Below, piece by piece: positions 35,701-46,813 of a DNA stretch of 64,000 nucleotides (its first letter is position 1; every line of letters starts with the position of its first letter). A program made the translations under genes and the position numbers. Below the pieces are notes generated by a model that saw only the letters and a program-made list of their open reading frames with translations, had not been told where the DNA came from and made no database searches. The DNA lies in the NCBI GenBank assembly GCA_000611775.1, contig KK106983.1, positions 3,561,072 to 3,625,071 on the forward strand, written 5' to 3'. The DNA is from Umbilicaria muhlenbergii. Lineage: Eukaryota > Ascomycota > Lecanoromycetes > Umbilicariales > Umbilicariaceae.

Positions 35701-36546
35701 GGTCATTCTCAATAGCTTCTATAGCGAATGCTCCAGTTGCGACATCTTGCAGCCGCCTGCCTAATTTTACAACCGACGAAAGGTCCGAGAGTAGTGCCTT
35801 CCGGTTCCTCCGTAGTCCATAGTGGGCTTGCACTGGGGCGGACTCCCGGTTGAGGCAGTCGGATTTTTCCTACACCGTCGTCAGCCTCTGTCAAGCCATC
35901 GACACACGGGCTTGCAGCGTTTGGTGAAGCTGTTCGGTGACGCAGTCACTTACCAGAAGAATCCGAACGCCCGCTACAAGCGCATGGACATAGTCTATAT
36001 TGGTGAAAGCTTCCAGGTTGCCGCGGCTGCTTCCTCGAACCAGATCACAGAAGTTTGTTAATGCCTTGAGGAGAGTGCGGATGGGCTCATGATCATAGGC
36101 TTCGCAATAATTCGTTGGAAGCCATCCACGAGCTCCCGATGTCAGCAAGGTACCATCTGCCCATCCATTGGTGTGGACTGAATGTACAAGGACGACGTCT
36201 CCGTGGTTGAGAGGTAGTGTGACCGTCGAAGAACCGTTGTCGCAGTTCGGGTGGTATGGATAGAAGGCGCGGAGGTAGTTATGAAAAACTGGTGGAGGCC
36301 CTTCCGTGTGTGGACTCAAGTCTTCTTGTGATCGGACCGGAGTTAGAGGCGGTGTCATCTGCGCTTGGTGCATGAAGGTGACGTGCTTTGCTTGACGATT
36401 CCCCGAGGACGATGGAGAGTAACCTGGGTTGTTGTTGCGTGATTCTAACACGCTTTTGCTAATTTTTAATGGCGGTACGTATATGCTTGAATGCGATGAC
36501 TTTTCCATCTCTTTCAACATACTCTCAACGCGCTTAAGCGCTGAAG
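32798..36546 (-). CDS. CDC25: CDC25-type Ras guanine nucleotide exchange factor (5' end unresolved)
   Basis: Activator of Ras by GDP/GTP exchange, upstream of cAMP-PKA and morphogenesis. The exons are 36546(acceptor)-35954 and 35869-32798. The 84 bp intron between them joins VRILL and EKSDCLNRES in phase, a conserved Cdc25 segment. From ATG 36520 the product is 1212 residues. An SH3 domain spans about 75-145 (LRAFYPYHP, NGWADGTLL, GARGWLPTNYCEAY). GLRRNRKALLSDLSS follows, then a disordered middle. RasGEF_N lies near 730-860 and the catalytic RasGEF domain near 918-1155 (FDPLELARQFTI, CLPFVGMYLTDLTMVDHGN). The frame runs upstream of ATG 36520 as SALKRVES to a strong acceptor (CTAAC then CATTACAG, ending at 36547), so an upstream exon probably supplies the true start. 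Confidence 0.88.
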
Positions 36547-37860
36547 CTGTAATGGATGGTGTTAGATGCGCCGCATTGACTCTTTACGAGACGATTTGGC
36601 CAGTGGTGGTGCTTTCGGTCCCGGAGAGAAGCACACTCGTTGTTCTTGTCGTTGTCGTCGTTGCTTGCGTGAAGCATACAGTCGTTGTCTTCAGGAAAAC
36701 CTAGACTGACCGTCAACACGATTCATAAGCCAAGCAGGATGTTGTTTGTGTTGATGGACATGTTGTGAACAGGCGAAGAATGTGGCTTGACCAATGGCAT
36801 AGCGTGGGGATAGGAATGCTGGCCATCGGCCTCGAGTCTGGGTAGCTGCATACCAGCTGAACCATAACTCGCCCTTGACACACACTATCCGCCCTGTATG
36901 CAGCCTCCCGACAAGTCCTTTCCTCGCACAATTACGTAGTGGAGGTGGAGGCGGAGGTGGCGCCCTTCTCACGAAGGGGTTCTGTAGTGGGAGCCTGATG
37001 TCGGGCCACAGGGCGGCTAAAACAGGAGCACGATTGCCTTCGTCAAGAATCTGATCCTGATTCACTAAAGCCAACGAGGGGTAGCGAATGGTGTGAAGCG
37101 TCTGAACACACGGGGCTTGTCTTAGACTCGGGATCGGGCCGACGTCAGGGAGGAGCACGAACACAATTGGGAGATCGATGTGTCGACTGTCGACTGTCGT
37201 ATGCGGACTCGGTGCGTGGTCGAGCAGCGATTGAATCCGGAGTATATCGCCTGCGGTACTCCGACGCAATTCAGACTGTGGTGGTGATGAAACGCGGGTG
37301 GCAACGTCGGCCGTAGAGGTGTGACCCCTGCCTGAAGGGTGTGTCGTGGTCCAATCTAAGCAAGGGCGGAGCCGGCTGAGGAAGGAGAGAAGGGGAGGTA
37401 CAAAAGAATGTTGATCCGTCCTCTGTTTATCATGAGCGACAATTGCATTTGTGATCTTTCTCAGTGGAAGAGCGCGTGCGAAAAGCGCGATGGGGTGGGG
37501 GATTTCCAAGCTCCAAGTCGCGCTGTTTGCGTATGGACGGCAAGGTAAGGTAGGGTTTGACAAGATCGGATCAGGCGGGGATAGGAGGAGGGAATATGGA
37601 TCAACGACCACGCTACGAAAGAGGTAGGAGCTCGTACCTTATTGGTCTGGAGCTTGGGTAGGTCCCGCTCTTGCCACGCTTCGGCTTCTTCCTGTTGGAC
37701 GAAGAGATGGCTAACTTTGGAGGAAGAGGCGCAAAAAGGGTTTGGGACAAGAGAGACGCGAAAGATGGGACGAGGAAATGTTGTAAGATTACCTTGCTCC
37801 GGGCAGTGAAGCATCTATCTACTAAATACAAACCCCCCACCTCTTATAATGCCAAGGGGC
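36547..37860 (-). promoter_or_regulatory. Probable CDC25 leader, upstream exon(s) and promoter
   Basis: On the minus strand a TATAAG box lies at 37843-37848. It is followed by C/T-rich leader-like sequence with possible donors (GTAATC, GTACGA near 37640) and the acceptor at 36547. A frame of about 300 codons (37611-36691) has no usable ATG for most of its length. A shorter frame starting at ATG 37814 contains the protein-like QEEAEAWQERDLPKLQTNK just before a donor. I cannot settle the exon structure. Confidence 0.35.
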
Positions 37861-40800
37861 GCTTCATGCTTCAGTGCGGTTGGTTCAGTCCATGATGTAG
37901 AATATGTGAGCTGGCTGGCTCTCGTGTACGTTGTGATTTTCTTCCATTACGAGGCCGATCGACAATGATGTCGAACCACGGCTCGGGGACCGGTCTGGTG
38001 TCTACTCTTTTCGTCGTGTGCATGAGCTCTGAAGCTGCTCGCTGGGCCTGGAAGCCAATACGCTTTGCCTGACCCGTAGCCAAAGGCTTATACTTGCAGT
38101 GTGGTGGGCAAACTGGCCACCGACCGCATCAGGGCTCCATAGGCCAGCGGCCGCGAAGGGAAATGTATAACGTCGCTATGCCTCTAACGGTAACGGCAGC
38201 ACTCGCTACGCAAGCATACCTCGCCAGGTAAACTGTCCCTCAGACTGGATCCAGGGATTTCTATTCTACGGAGCCAACAATTGAACCAAGATCTGCCGCT
38301 GCCCCTGGTCTAAAGCAACCTTACTGTCTTCGTACTGGTCTACGAGAATTATTCCATCGCTTGTTCACGATCATCTGCACAGTGCACGCGGACCAGAGGC
38401 CGGCCACCTCAGACCCCAGACCCAAGCAGCGAGAACGTTGCGGCATCACATTCGTCAGTTCCATCTGTGTCATGCAGGTGCGTGCTGTCAATGCTGCAGC
38501 AATCGGCACCAGGGGAAACAGCCTTGGAGAAGTGGGGAGAACAGTGGACCACAATCGAACTAACTTCAGTCACGCACGCGTACCGTACTCTGGCATGGAA
38601 ATGGAAGTCTCCGACGCAAAAAAGAGTTCTGCTAGTGCACGATAACTTCTTCGTACGAGAAGACATCGTCAGCACTCGCAGGAACTTGGTGAGGCTGAAG
38701 GGAAAGGCCGACAGGGGAATAGCCACATACGGTCATAGCAAAGTCACCCCTTGGATATGGAATAATTGACCTGGACCTCTGGAGGTTGGGCAGCCGCCCG
38801 CCTCATCTTCGCTGCTGCAGCTCCAAAGCCCTCACTAATAGTCCGTATGTGGTCGAGCAATTCGAACCAGTCAGCTGTATTGGCGTTGTTGCTGGGATCG
38901 ATAGATCGCGATCGAGCGCTACTGTACCTTGTTGTTTTACATTCTCAAGTCCTGTAAGAGGTGCAGGATGTGAGCAGCTTGAACTCACCCAGAGCCATGG
39001 TCGCTCGAAGGATTGTTACGAGTACAATCTCCTATGCTATCATAAACCAGGGCAAGTTGAAACCCGGTCGGGGAGAACCGGGCGACGAGGAGACCGCCGG
39101 GTCACGAGCTCGGAAATACCCACCTCCGAATCTGAGCAAGGCTCTTGGCAGATCCCGAAGAGGACATTGAGGCTGCCCAGGCCTTGTCCATTGTTCGGAG
39201 CGCCATTGGAAGCTCTTCCGACATTCTGCTCTTCGCAGCTGCTTCAATCCTCTCCGTGGCTGGAAGGTTAAGTCTATTCCGTTACGCGGCAGGTCTCTGC
39301 GGTGGCAATGTCATTCGCTTGACATAGGTCTCTGGCTATAGCGAATCTCACATCTTTCACAGACCGGGGGCTGCAATACTTTGTTCCACGCCAAATAAAC
39401 ACCGGTCTATCAGAGGGACGGAGCCTAGGAACGCTCCCCAACTCCCGGTAGCCTGGCTTGCCAATAACGTTGTCTCGCGGTAACGGGCCAGGCACTTGGA
39501 CCTGATCCGTGTGATGTGGCTGCATAGTGCAGCAATGCTCAGCGGCCATAGGGTCTTGCAGAAAGCAGTCCTCCACGCTCAGGCACAACCGCGCAGGCCC
39601 CAGGTCATTGGAGTGCCACAACATCAGGCCCGCATGCAGTTTCCGTCATCGATTGTAGACGTCTGATGTATATGAGAGAGGCACACTGAAACCCAGAGTG
39701 ACATGTAACAGAAGCCAGCCCCACGATTTTGCTCAACATATCAACCGAAAGCCATACGAAGGACTTCTCATACTCTCCCTTGCTACGGCGAACAGACGGG
39801 TACCTTGTATCTCTAGTCTAGTATGGAATACCTTGGGAGCACGTTCCAGATCCTTCACGAGGTTGCAGCCTCACATTTCACAACTTCACAAGAAAGGCGA
39901 CCAAGAAGATGCAACATATGAGGCCCGCCTGCTCTGCGTCCTTTTCGGCGCCCACAGCCTTGGAAACGAACGGAAGCGAACATCGCCAAGGAAGCCTAAG
40001 ACTCGTTCGGGACTGCACATCCACATTAGGCTCCTCGGTGGCTGTCTCGAAGGTCGAGGTCGTCCAGCTGTGGCCGCCTACGCGCATGGTGGCAGTCAAA
40101 GTCAGTCTTCGGTGCACGAATCACGAGTCAATTGCCGCCCATTCCACTCCGTTGGAAACGGTCGACAGAGCGATATGCCACTGAGATCAGCTGTGCGTCG
40201 CTAGCCTCGCCGTTATCGCTTTGCTTTGCCGCTGCCGCTGCCCCGCCGATCATGCCCGGGTTACGTGTTTGCTTCGGCATCTGATACCAACCGGCACTCT
40301 TCGATATGATGCCTCCTAAGATTGTTAGATTGGACCTTTGAGGATCCTCGGACTTCTCCGCTCGCCCAAGTTCCCCATTATTGGCCAATGCTATCTCGAC
40401 AGACGACTGCAAGTGAGTTGGGGTCGGCAATATTGATGCGGCCGCCCCACGGGCCGGCGGACTCGCGGGGCCACTGGTCAGGGCCTCAGGGCCGTGCGAA
40501 AGAGTTCAAACCTGCTGCATGAACCGGCGTGGTCGTCCATGCATTTCTTTCCGCCCCGCGCCATTGGCATCGATCGTTGAACGTGCCGAAAATCGCACCT
40601 ACAGTAGGCCGCGATGGGGAGGCCGCCGTCGCTAGACTCGCTACGAGGCAGTAAATCTGAGCTCATCTCAACATCATCATCAATGGTCCCCACAATAATG
40701 ACAAGACGTTTCTCGTCGTTTTATTTTTTCACAAAAACAATGCATTATCGAGTTTGGGTTTCACTGTTTGCTGCTTCTCCTTGGCGTTTCCGCCACGATT

Positions 40801-41039
40801 GAATGCGGAGACGTGATTGTTGATCAGCCCGGAATTTTCTTTTGTTACACGGCTTACGCCAGGTGTTTTGGCCCCCACTGAGCGGGCCTGTTCATACGGA
40901 CGAATGGTACTCGTACATGAGCAATACACACGGGCTGGTGGTACACGAATTATGCACGGGGTAGCGAGGCTGCCGGTACTTGTACGCGCAATTGAAAGCC
41001 GCTCTACTCTCGAGGACCAAGAGGACTTCTTGCATGACC
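37861..41039. other. Gene-poor stretch
   Basis: 3.2 kb in which I recognise no gene family, RNA gene or mobile element. All frames are short and unlike known proteins. It is followed directly by a tandem array. Confidence 0.5.
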
Positions 41040-41950
41040 GCCGGTAATTCTAAGCGCCGTCGAGAAGATATTCGACACGTGAAGATCTGCACGCAATATT
41101 GAACACAATCTAGAGGTATAGCTTCACTGCTGGGAAAGGTCCAGTGCATTTCGTATCCACACGAGGGAGTATCACCTATCATTCCGTTTCCTAGAAACCA
41201 ACCTTGGCTTCAATGGACTGACTCTTCTTTTTCACTCTGAGTGTGGACGACAAAGCAGATCACTGATGCAGGTCCTTCTATGCACTGCTTGAAAAGCTCT
41301 GCATCCGTAGTATACTTCTAAAAGGGAGTATTACCTGTCATTCTGTTCCCAGAGACTCGTTTTGACTTCAATCGATCTTCTCTTTTTTTCAATCTGAGTA
41401 TGGAGGCGGAGCAGATCCCTGCCACAGGTGCTTCTATGCAATGCTGAAAGCTCTGCATCTGTACTGCATTCACAGGAAGGCTTATCATCTGTCCTCCCGT
41501 TCACAGGAACCAACCTTGGCGTCAACAATGTACGAACTCTTCTTTTGGTCGCGAGTGTGGATGATGGAGCAGATCCGTGGTGCAGGTGGTTTCTATGCAC
41601 TGTCAGGAACGCTCTGCATCTGTACTATATTTCACAGGAAGATTTATCATCTGTCCTTCCGTTCCAAGTACCACTTTGAACTTTAATGGACGAACTCTTC
41701 CTTTTCACTCTGCGTATGGACGCGGATCAGATCCCTGCTACAAGTGCTTCTATGCAGTGGCGCTGCTCGGAAAGATCAAATGCAGACATATGCACAGGAG
41801 GCATTAGAGAGGTCCTGCATGGTCCATGCGGAACCTCCCTATTATCATCTGGCCCTCCATTCCCAGAACCAGCCGTGGCTTCAGTACACCAACTTCTTTT
41901 CCTCCCTCCGAGTATGGACGACGAATGTCATCTGCTCTGGAAAGCAGATT
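41040..41950. repeat. Degenerate tandem array, about 155 bp period
   Basis: Five clear units begin near 41175, 41334, 41486, 41648 and 41846 (spacings 159, 152, 162 and 198; the fourth carries extra bases). A more degenerate copy precedes them from about 41040. Shared words in order are CAT(C/T)TGTCC-TTCC, AACCAACCTTGGCTTCAA, GAACTCTTCTTTT, GAGTATGGACG, GCAGATCC and CTTCTATGCA-TGC, then AAGCTCTGCATCTGTA. Some units are multiples of three, so overlapping frames stay open, but I see no gene. Confidence 0.85.
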
Positions 41951-42544
41951 CCTAACTGCATTGTCCGGTGCACCATTGTTATTGGAAGTACTGCACCCCG
42001 CCGATGAATATGGCGCTTGCGTCTACAATCCGTCATTCATCTTTCTCGCATCTCTTGAGGTTTCTCTTATCTTGCTGCAGTGACAGACGGAGATGTACTT
42101 TCATGCATGCCAGATTTGGGCGAGTGATCTCATGGAACTGCATTCGGCAATGTAGGAGATACTAATTGGGAAATCATACTATCTTCAAACTGCCAAAAGG
42201 ATTCACATCGCGTCATCCTAAACCAAGGGGCCTTAACTGATTTGGTCTAGGCCACTGCGCTGAGACCCGAATGAGCGAGTGCATGACCAAACTACTAGTT
42301 GAAGGATTTCCCCCACACGCCAGACACAGATGGAAAAAGTAGCCGTTCATACACCCACCGAGCTTCTGAGAAATAGTGAACACAACCATGGCCGTCGACG
42401 ACCGTGGAAATTTCCGGTTCTCCTTGACTCATCTCTTGTCTACACGTACATGTTTACTCGTATTGATAAATTTGCAACACACCTCTAATACAACCATGAC
42501 GACCCTCCCTCCCCTTCAGTCCCATCCCAGCGTATCCCCTGAAC
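41951..42544. other. Flank between array and RTT106
   Basis: About 0.6 kb with no recognised gene. Confidence 0.5.
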
Positions 42545-42565
42545 CCCCTAACCCCTAACCCCTAA
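42545..42565. repeat. Interstitial telomere-like repeat, (CCCCTAA)x3
   Basis: Three perfect 7-bp units lie 70 bp beyond the RTT106 stop codon. The usual ascomycete telomere unit is CCCTAA, so this could be chance in C-rich DNA. Confidence 0.5.
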
Positions 42566-42635
42566 CCGCAGCTCCAATATCCCAAATCACCGCTCAGCCC
42601 TCCAGAACACCAGCCCAACTCCCACTCCCATCTAC

Positions 42636-44225
42636 CTATTCCTCTCCATCCATATCCACCTCCTCGGCCTCACTCCCCAATTCCTCCCCCACCAAATCCC
42701 CCCTCTCATCCCCCTCCCCATCCCCATCCGCCTCCTCCTCTTCCTCCTCACTACTCCCACTCCCCTCACTCTCCCCCTCACTCCCCGGATCGAAATTCTC
42801 ATCCCCCTCCTCCTCATCCTCATCCTCCAACTCCTGCGCCTCCCTCGCCGCCTTTTCCAACTCGCCTACCCCGTCATCATCCGCACCCACACTGCCGTTG
42901 TCGGTGGTGCCATTTGGTTGTTTGACACCGTTGATGTTGAGTTTCTTAGCGCGGCGCTGCTCGGCCATACTGGCGTCTTGGAGGTTGTGTTGGCGGATGT
43001 AGGTGTCGATGGAGGCGAAGTCTGCTTGGTCGAGCATGGAGAATTCGAAATCTTGCGTCGTTGTTGGAGTTGTTTCGGTGGTGGCTGAAGAGGAAGAGGT
43101 GGAAGTGAAGGGGGAGGAAGAAGTGGTGGTAGTGATATTAAGGTTGAAAGTGCGTTGAAGCACGGACGTATAAGAGACAGAGTCGATGACGGAAAAGGGG
43201 AAGAAGAAGAGGGGTTTTTTGAAGGCCCAGAGGATGCCGGTCGGGAGGAAGAATAGGTAGCCTGTTGTTCAACCGTTCGTCAGCATTGACAATAACCACG
43301 CTTGTCGGCAATAGCAGCATAGAGAATCTCACCGTCTTTACTCCCCCTAAACCCCTTCACCCACTTCCTTCCCCCTTGCCCTCCAAACCCCCCTTCCTCC
43401 GCCTGCACAACCTCTCTCCCCCACCCCTCCCCTATCCACCGCACCAACATCCCCCTATACGTCTCCTCCTCTCCTCCTCCCCCACCTTCCCCCAAAACCC
43501 CCTCCTTCGGCACCCCCTCCGGAACCGTCCACACAATCGGGTCAGCCGTCGGTGCGCCGACTGCGCTCACCCCATCGCTGTGGCGCGGGAAGATGACAAA
43601 GTTCCACTGCGGCTGTGCCTTTTCAGGGAGAGGCACACAAAGCGCGTGTTCTGTCAACCCCCGGATATCAGCTCCACTCCACATAGTATCTACCCACCTG
43701 CTCACACGCCATGAAAAGACCCCCAGAGGTCGGGGTGGGGGAGGGGTGGGAAAAAGATCACATACGTATATCCCCCCACGCGACCCCAAACTCCACCACC
43801 CCCGTCCCCGCGTTCCTCGCCCGTAAGCCCTGCCCTTCTCCTCCGCCGCCCACTTCAAGCGTGAACTTCTTCCGCTGCGGCACCGAGAAACTCAACTCTT
43901 TTACGCTGTGGTAGGTTCCCTTTTCCCACTCCACGCGGATGTCGTCGTGCTCGCCATTCCTCACGTGATGGCTGCTCGGATGATCGTGCTCGAGTTTCCG
44001 CTTCTTAGTCGTGCGGTCGTCATCGACGTCGGCGCTGTCGCCGTTGCCGTTGTTGGTGAGGGTTTTCGACCCCGCAGAGCGCAGGTCGTGGATATAGCCG
44101 GCTATGTCGTTGAAGAGGCCGATGAGAGACGGGGTCTGGTTGATAGCGGCGTAGGTGCGCTTGCGGAGGTCGGGACGGTCGATGAATGCGAGGGCGACGC
44201 TATTGGAGTGTGCGGAGGGAGGCAT
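42636..44225 (-). CDS. RTT106: RTT106 histone H3-H4 chaperone
   Basis: Nucleosome assembly factor that deposits H3K56-acetylated H3-H4 behind forks and at silent or regulated chromatin. The exons are 44225-43766, 43650-43333 and 43261-42636. The introns are 115 and 71 bp and both joins are in phase: [18 protein letters not shown] and [20 protein letters not shown]. The product is 467 residues. The N-terminal dimerisation-like segment has [21 protein letters not shown]. The tandem PH-like domains hold [31 protein letters not shown] and [25 protein letters not shown] and [15 protein letters not shown] follow. The last 80 residues are almost all acidic ([19 protein letters not shown]). All of this matches Rtt106. 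Confidence 0.93.
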
Positions 44226-45103
44226 CGGGATGGATGGGGGAGCGGGGATGGAATGGTGAGGGTTTTGGAGATGGAAGTGAGCAGGAGGAGGCGATGGGGA
44301 TGTGGGTGGGGAGAAAAGTAGTGGCGACGGTGGAAGGGGGTGGGGAGGGGGGTTTAGCCAGGGTTGAGATGAAGTTTGGGAAGTTTCAGGAGGCAGGTTT
44401 TAGGATTTCTTTCTCTCGATTGACACGTCGAGTGACGGAGGTACGCGACGACATTTCGGCTTCCTCGGCCCCCCATTATGTACGAGTAGCCGCCACTGCA
44501 CTATCAGTGGCTGCGGTCCTACAAACTACGATTGTATGCCCCCGAATGTCTTCGGTCTACTATCTTGGTTTCATGGTCAGTCACTTCGAGAGCGCTCATA
44601 TCACGTCTTGCTCCAAGTCACGGATTAGGGCACTAAAATAAGTTGGATGTGATTTCTCATTTCAGAGTCTCGCTCTAGCTTCGCTACCTCCGACAAGGTA
44701 ATCTAGAGGACAAATCTCCTTCCTCTATTTTCCCGAAGACTGCGCCGTCCCAAGTTCCTTAGGAACAGGTACCGGCCGCCGATAGACGTGAGTCATGGAA
44801 GTATGCGTGAGCAAAGTCTTTCTTCTTCATGTGCGCCAGTATAAGCATCGCCAGGATGACCATACATGATGCTCGCTTGCCCCATATTTACAACGAAGGT
44901 CCTCTGCCAACCGCTTCCTCACACCATATATATGAACAAATGAGATAGATCCGTCGAGGAGACAATCATCTGAAGCAATGAAACTCGCCAAGGAGCGTAA
45001 GGAGTAAACCGTCCGGGGGATATCGAATCGTAAGTCGTAAGGGTAGAGGATCATGGTGACACACATAGGTATCCGAAAGCTACACCGACAATCGTAGAAG
45101 CGG
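44226..45103. other. Intergenic region upstream of RTT106
   Basis: 878 bp holding the RTT106 promoter and the 3' flank of the next minus-strand gene. Nothing recognised inside. Confidence 0.5.
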
Positions 45104-46813
45104 CTAGGGAGAATGAGTTCTGCCGAGAAAGTTTCCCGTCGGTAGCATGCTTTGGAGGAACTTGATGAAAGTCCTCTTCCGCGACGGTCGTCGCTGGGAC
45201 TGGGCCGCCACCTGCTCCATGGGGCCTACAATGTCCTCGTCCTCCAGCTTGGGGAACTTCCCCTCGCTGCGCGGACCATTTAGGCTCGGTAACTTCATTA
45301 GCGGCGCGGGTTCCACGGAGCTTTGATTCAGCGTCAACGCGTTCTCTTCACCAACAGCGTCAGCAGTTCGGGCGACGGTGAGCTCGCTGTTCTTCTTCCA
45401 CTGCGCGTCGATCTGGGACCATTTCTCTTCGGTGAGTTTGTAGGTTTTGCTGGTTGCGCCATAGTGCTCGCCGGTGCGCACGAGTTGCTTCATAAAGTTG
45501 CACCGAGCTTGGTCCCAATTGGCGCGAAGTTGCTTGCACGTGGACAGATCGAAGGTGTCGGGGAGGTAAGGTTCTGGGTGGATGTTAAAGTTGGCATGCC
45601 CGAGCTTGTTGGCCCATTCGTCATTCGGGTCGGACGCAATCATGATGGGAGGGATTTCTGAAGCCGGAAGTAGGCCGGCGGCTCGCTGTTTGTGGAAAGA
45701 TGATATGGAGGGCTTGGTTGAGAGAGGTGGTGATGGAAGCCCTGACAATTGAGACGCATCGACGGGACTGTTGATGACAGAGAAAGATTCGCGCTCGGCG
45801 ACAGACGGAGACTGCAGAGGGGATTGTACGTAATCATCATTAACATGAGATGGGTAGTCCACCATCAGGGGCGGAAGTAAAGGCGTCGAAGCAAAAGCTT
45901 CGTGGCCATCCTCCTCGGTGAAATTATTCGCCTTCTGTATGTCGATAGGCGCGACAGGGGAGTTTCCAGCCTCCCCGTCAAGGACACTCCTCGTTGGCGT
46001 GATCGGAAGCGGAAACTCCTGCCTTTCGAAGGATCCCCTCACAGAGCCGGCAGCTGAGGAGGCGCGTGTGGAGTTGGCGCGGGACCGCGAAGGCTCCTTG
46101 AGGGTTTCTGCGACAGATATGGTTTTCCCCCCTCCTCTGGTGCTCCACTTGCGTGAGAACGAAGGGAATCGCGTCCCGATCCGCGATGCCATCTCCGTGA
46201 TGCTGGAATCTGCTGCGCGCCGCCTTTTAGCGACTGGATTTGGCGCGAAGTCTCCGTCGCCATAGGTACTATCGGCCAGATCGTAATCACCAGGGGACGG
46301 CATTCCAATGAACATCGCACTCGACCTTTCCGTCCGGACCATCATCTGCTCAAAATCGTCGCCTGAGCAGTACGTTAGCCAGATGACCGTTGGCGACGTT
46401 GCAAATCCAACATCATCTCCCTCCATGCAACGACAGCTCCTCGCGTGGGCAAACTCACATTGACATCCTGAGTCGTTACTGAAGCTATTCACCATTTCGA
46501 ACCCCTCTTCCCTCTCAAGCGGCTCCTCCTTCACGTCGGTCAAAGGTCTCTTAGGAGTTCCAAAGCCATCCATTGAGTCGTGCAACACTGGCGAAGAGGC
46601 CAGTGACGACGTTGAGCTTGGATATCGGGTATGCCCACGTACGGAGGAAGTTGGCGTGACCGGCGAAGGCATGTCTGAAGAGATCGAAGATTGGGAATGG
46701 TGAAGGGCGTGGCCACTCGATGCCGACTTGGGAGACTCTATCATATTATCCTCCTCGCCCTTCCTCCTCGCCTCCACCAGCTGCGGTAGTCTCAAAGGTC
46801 TTAGTTCGCGCAT
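45104..46813 (-). CDS. Conserved fungal hypothetical protein, Ser/Pro-rich
   Basis: The exons are 46813-46459 and 46362-45104. The 96 bp intron has a GTGAGT donor, a GCTAAC branch site 13 bases before CTCAG, and joins GCQ-C-DDFEQMMVRTERSS; the product is 537 residues. It begins MRELRPLRLPQLVEARRKGE, a compact basic start. The N-terminal half is disordered (SP and TP sites, KRRRA nuclear-signal-like patch). The C-terminal part (about 400-500) looks folded and helical, with PEPYLPDTFDLSTCKQLR, WDQARCNFMKQLVRTGEH and LTEEKWSQIDAQWKKN. It ends with a basic SRKRTFIKFLQSMLP. No known domain recognised. Because the intron is open and a multiple of three, retention would insert 32 residues. Confidence 0.75.
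   Translation of the reverse strand: MRELRPLRLPQLVEARRKGEEDNMIESPKSASSGHALHHSQSSISSDMPSPVTPTSSVRGHTRYPSSTSSLASSPVLHDSMDGFGTPKRPLTDVKEEPLEREEGFEMVNSFSNDSGCQCEFAHARSCRCMEGDDVGFATSPTVIWLTYCSGDDFEQMMVRTERSSAMFIGMPSPGDYDLADSTYGDGDFAPNPVAKRRRAADSSITEMASRIGTRFPSFSRKWSTRGGGKTISVAETLKEPSRSRANSTRASSAAGSVRGSFERQEFPLPITPTRSVLDGEAGNSPVAPIDIQKANNFTEEDGHEAFASTPLLPPLMVDYPSHVNDDYVQSPLQSPSVAERESFSVINSPVDASQLSGLPSPPLSTKPSISSFHKQRAAGLLPASEIPPIMIASDPNDEWANKLGHANFNIHPEPYLPDTFDLSTCKQLRANWDQARCNFMKQLVRTGEHYGATSKTYKLTEEKWSQIDAQWKKNSELTVARTADAVGEENALTLNQSSVEPAPLMKLPSLNGPRSEGKFPKLEDEDIVGPMEQVAAQSQRRPSRKRTFIKFLQSMLPTGNFLGRTHSP

Noticed and set aside
36691-37611. 300-codon minus-strand frame with a polyproline run
   Set aside because: It has no ATG until its last few codons. 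Composition resembles translated leader or promoter DNA, so I mention it only as possible upstream exon material of the Ras GEF.
38850-38890. ATTCGAACC word that resembles a minus-strand tRNA T-loop
   Set aside because: No pairing arms around it and no acceptor stem.
41428-42083. Overlapping plus-strand frames of 65-89 codons with repeated LSSVLPF words
   Set aside because: They follow from the 155-bp tandem array, occur in three frames at once and have no family resemblance.
43262-43858. Separate minus-strand gene with an unusual Trp/Gly-rich N-terminus
   Set aside because: The frame is RTT106 exon 2 read through its flanking introns. Splicing joins it in phase to the exons on both sides.
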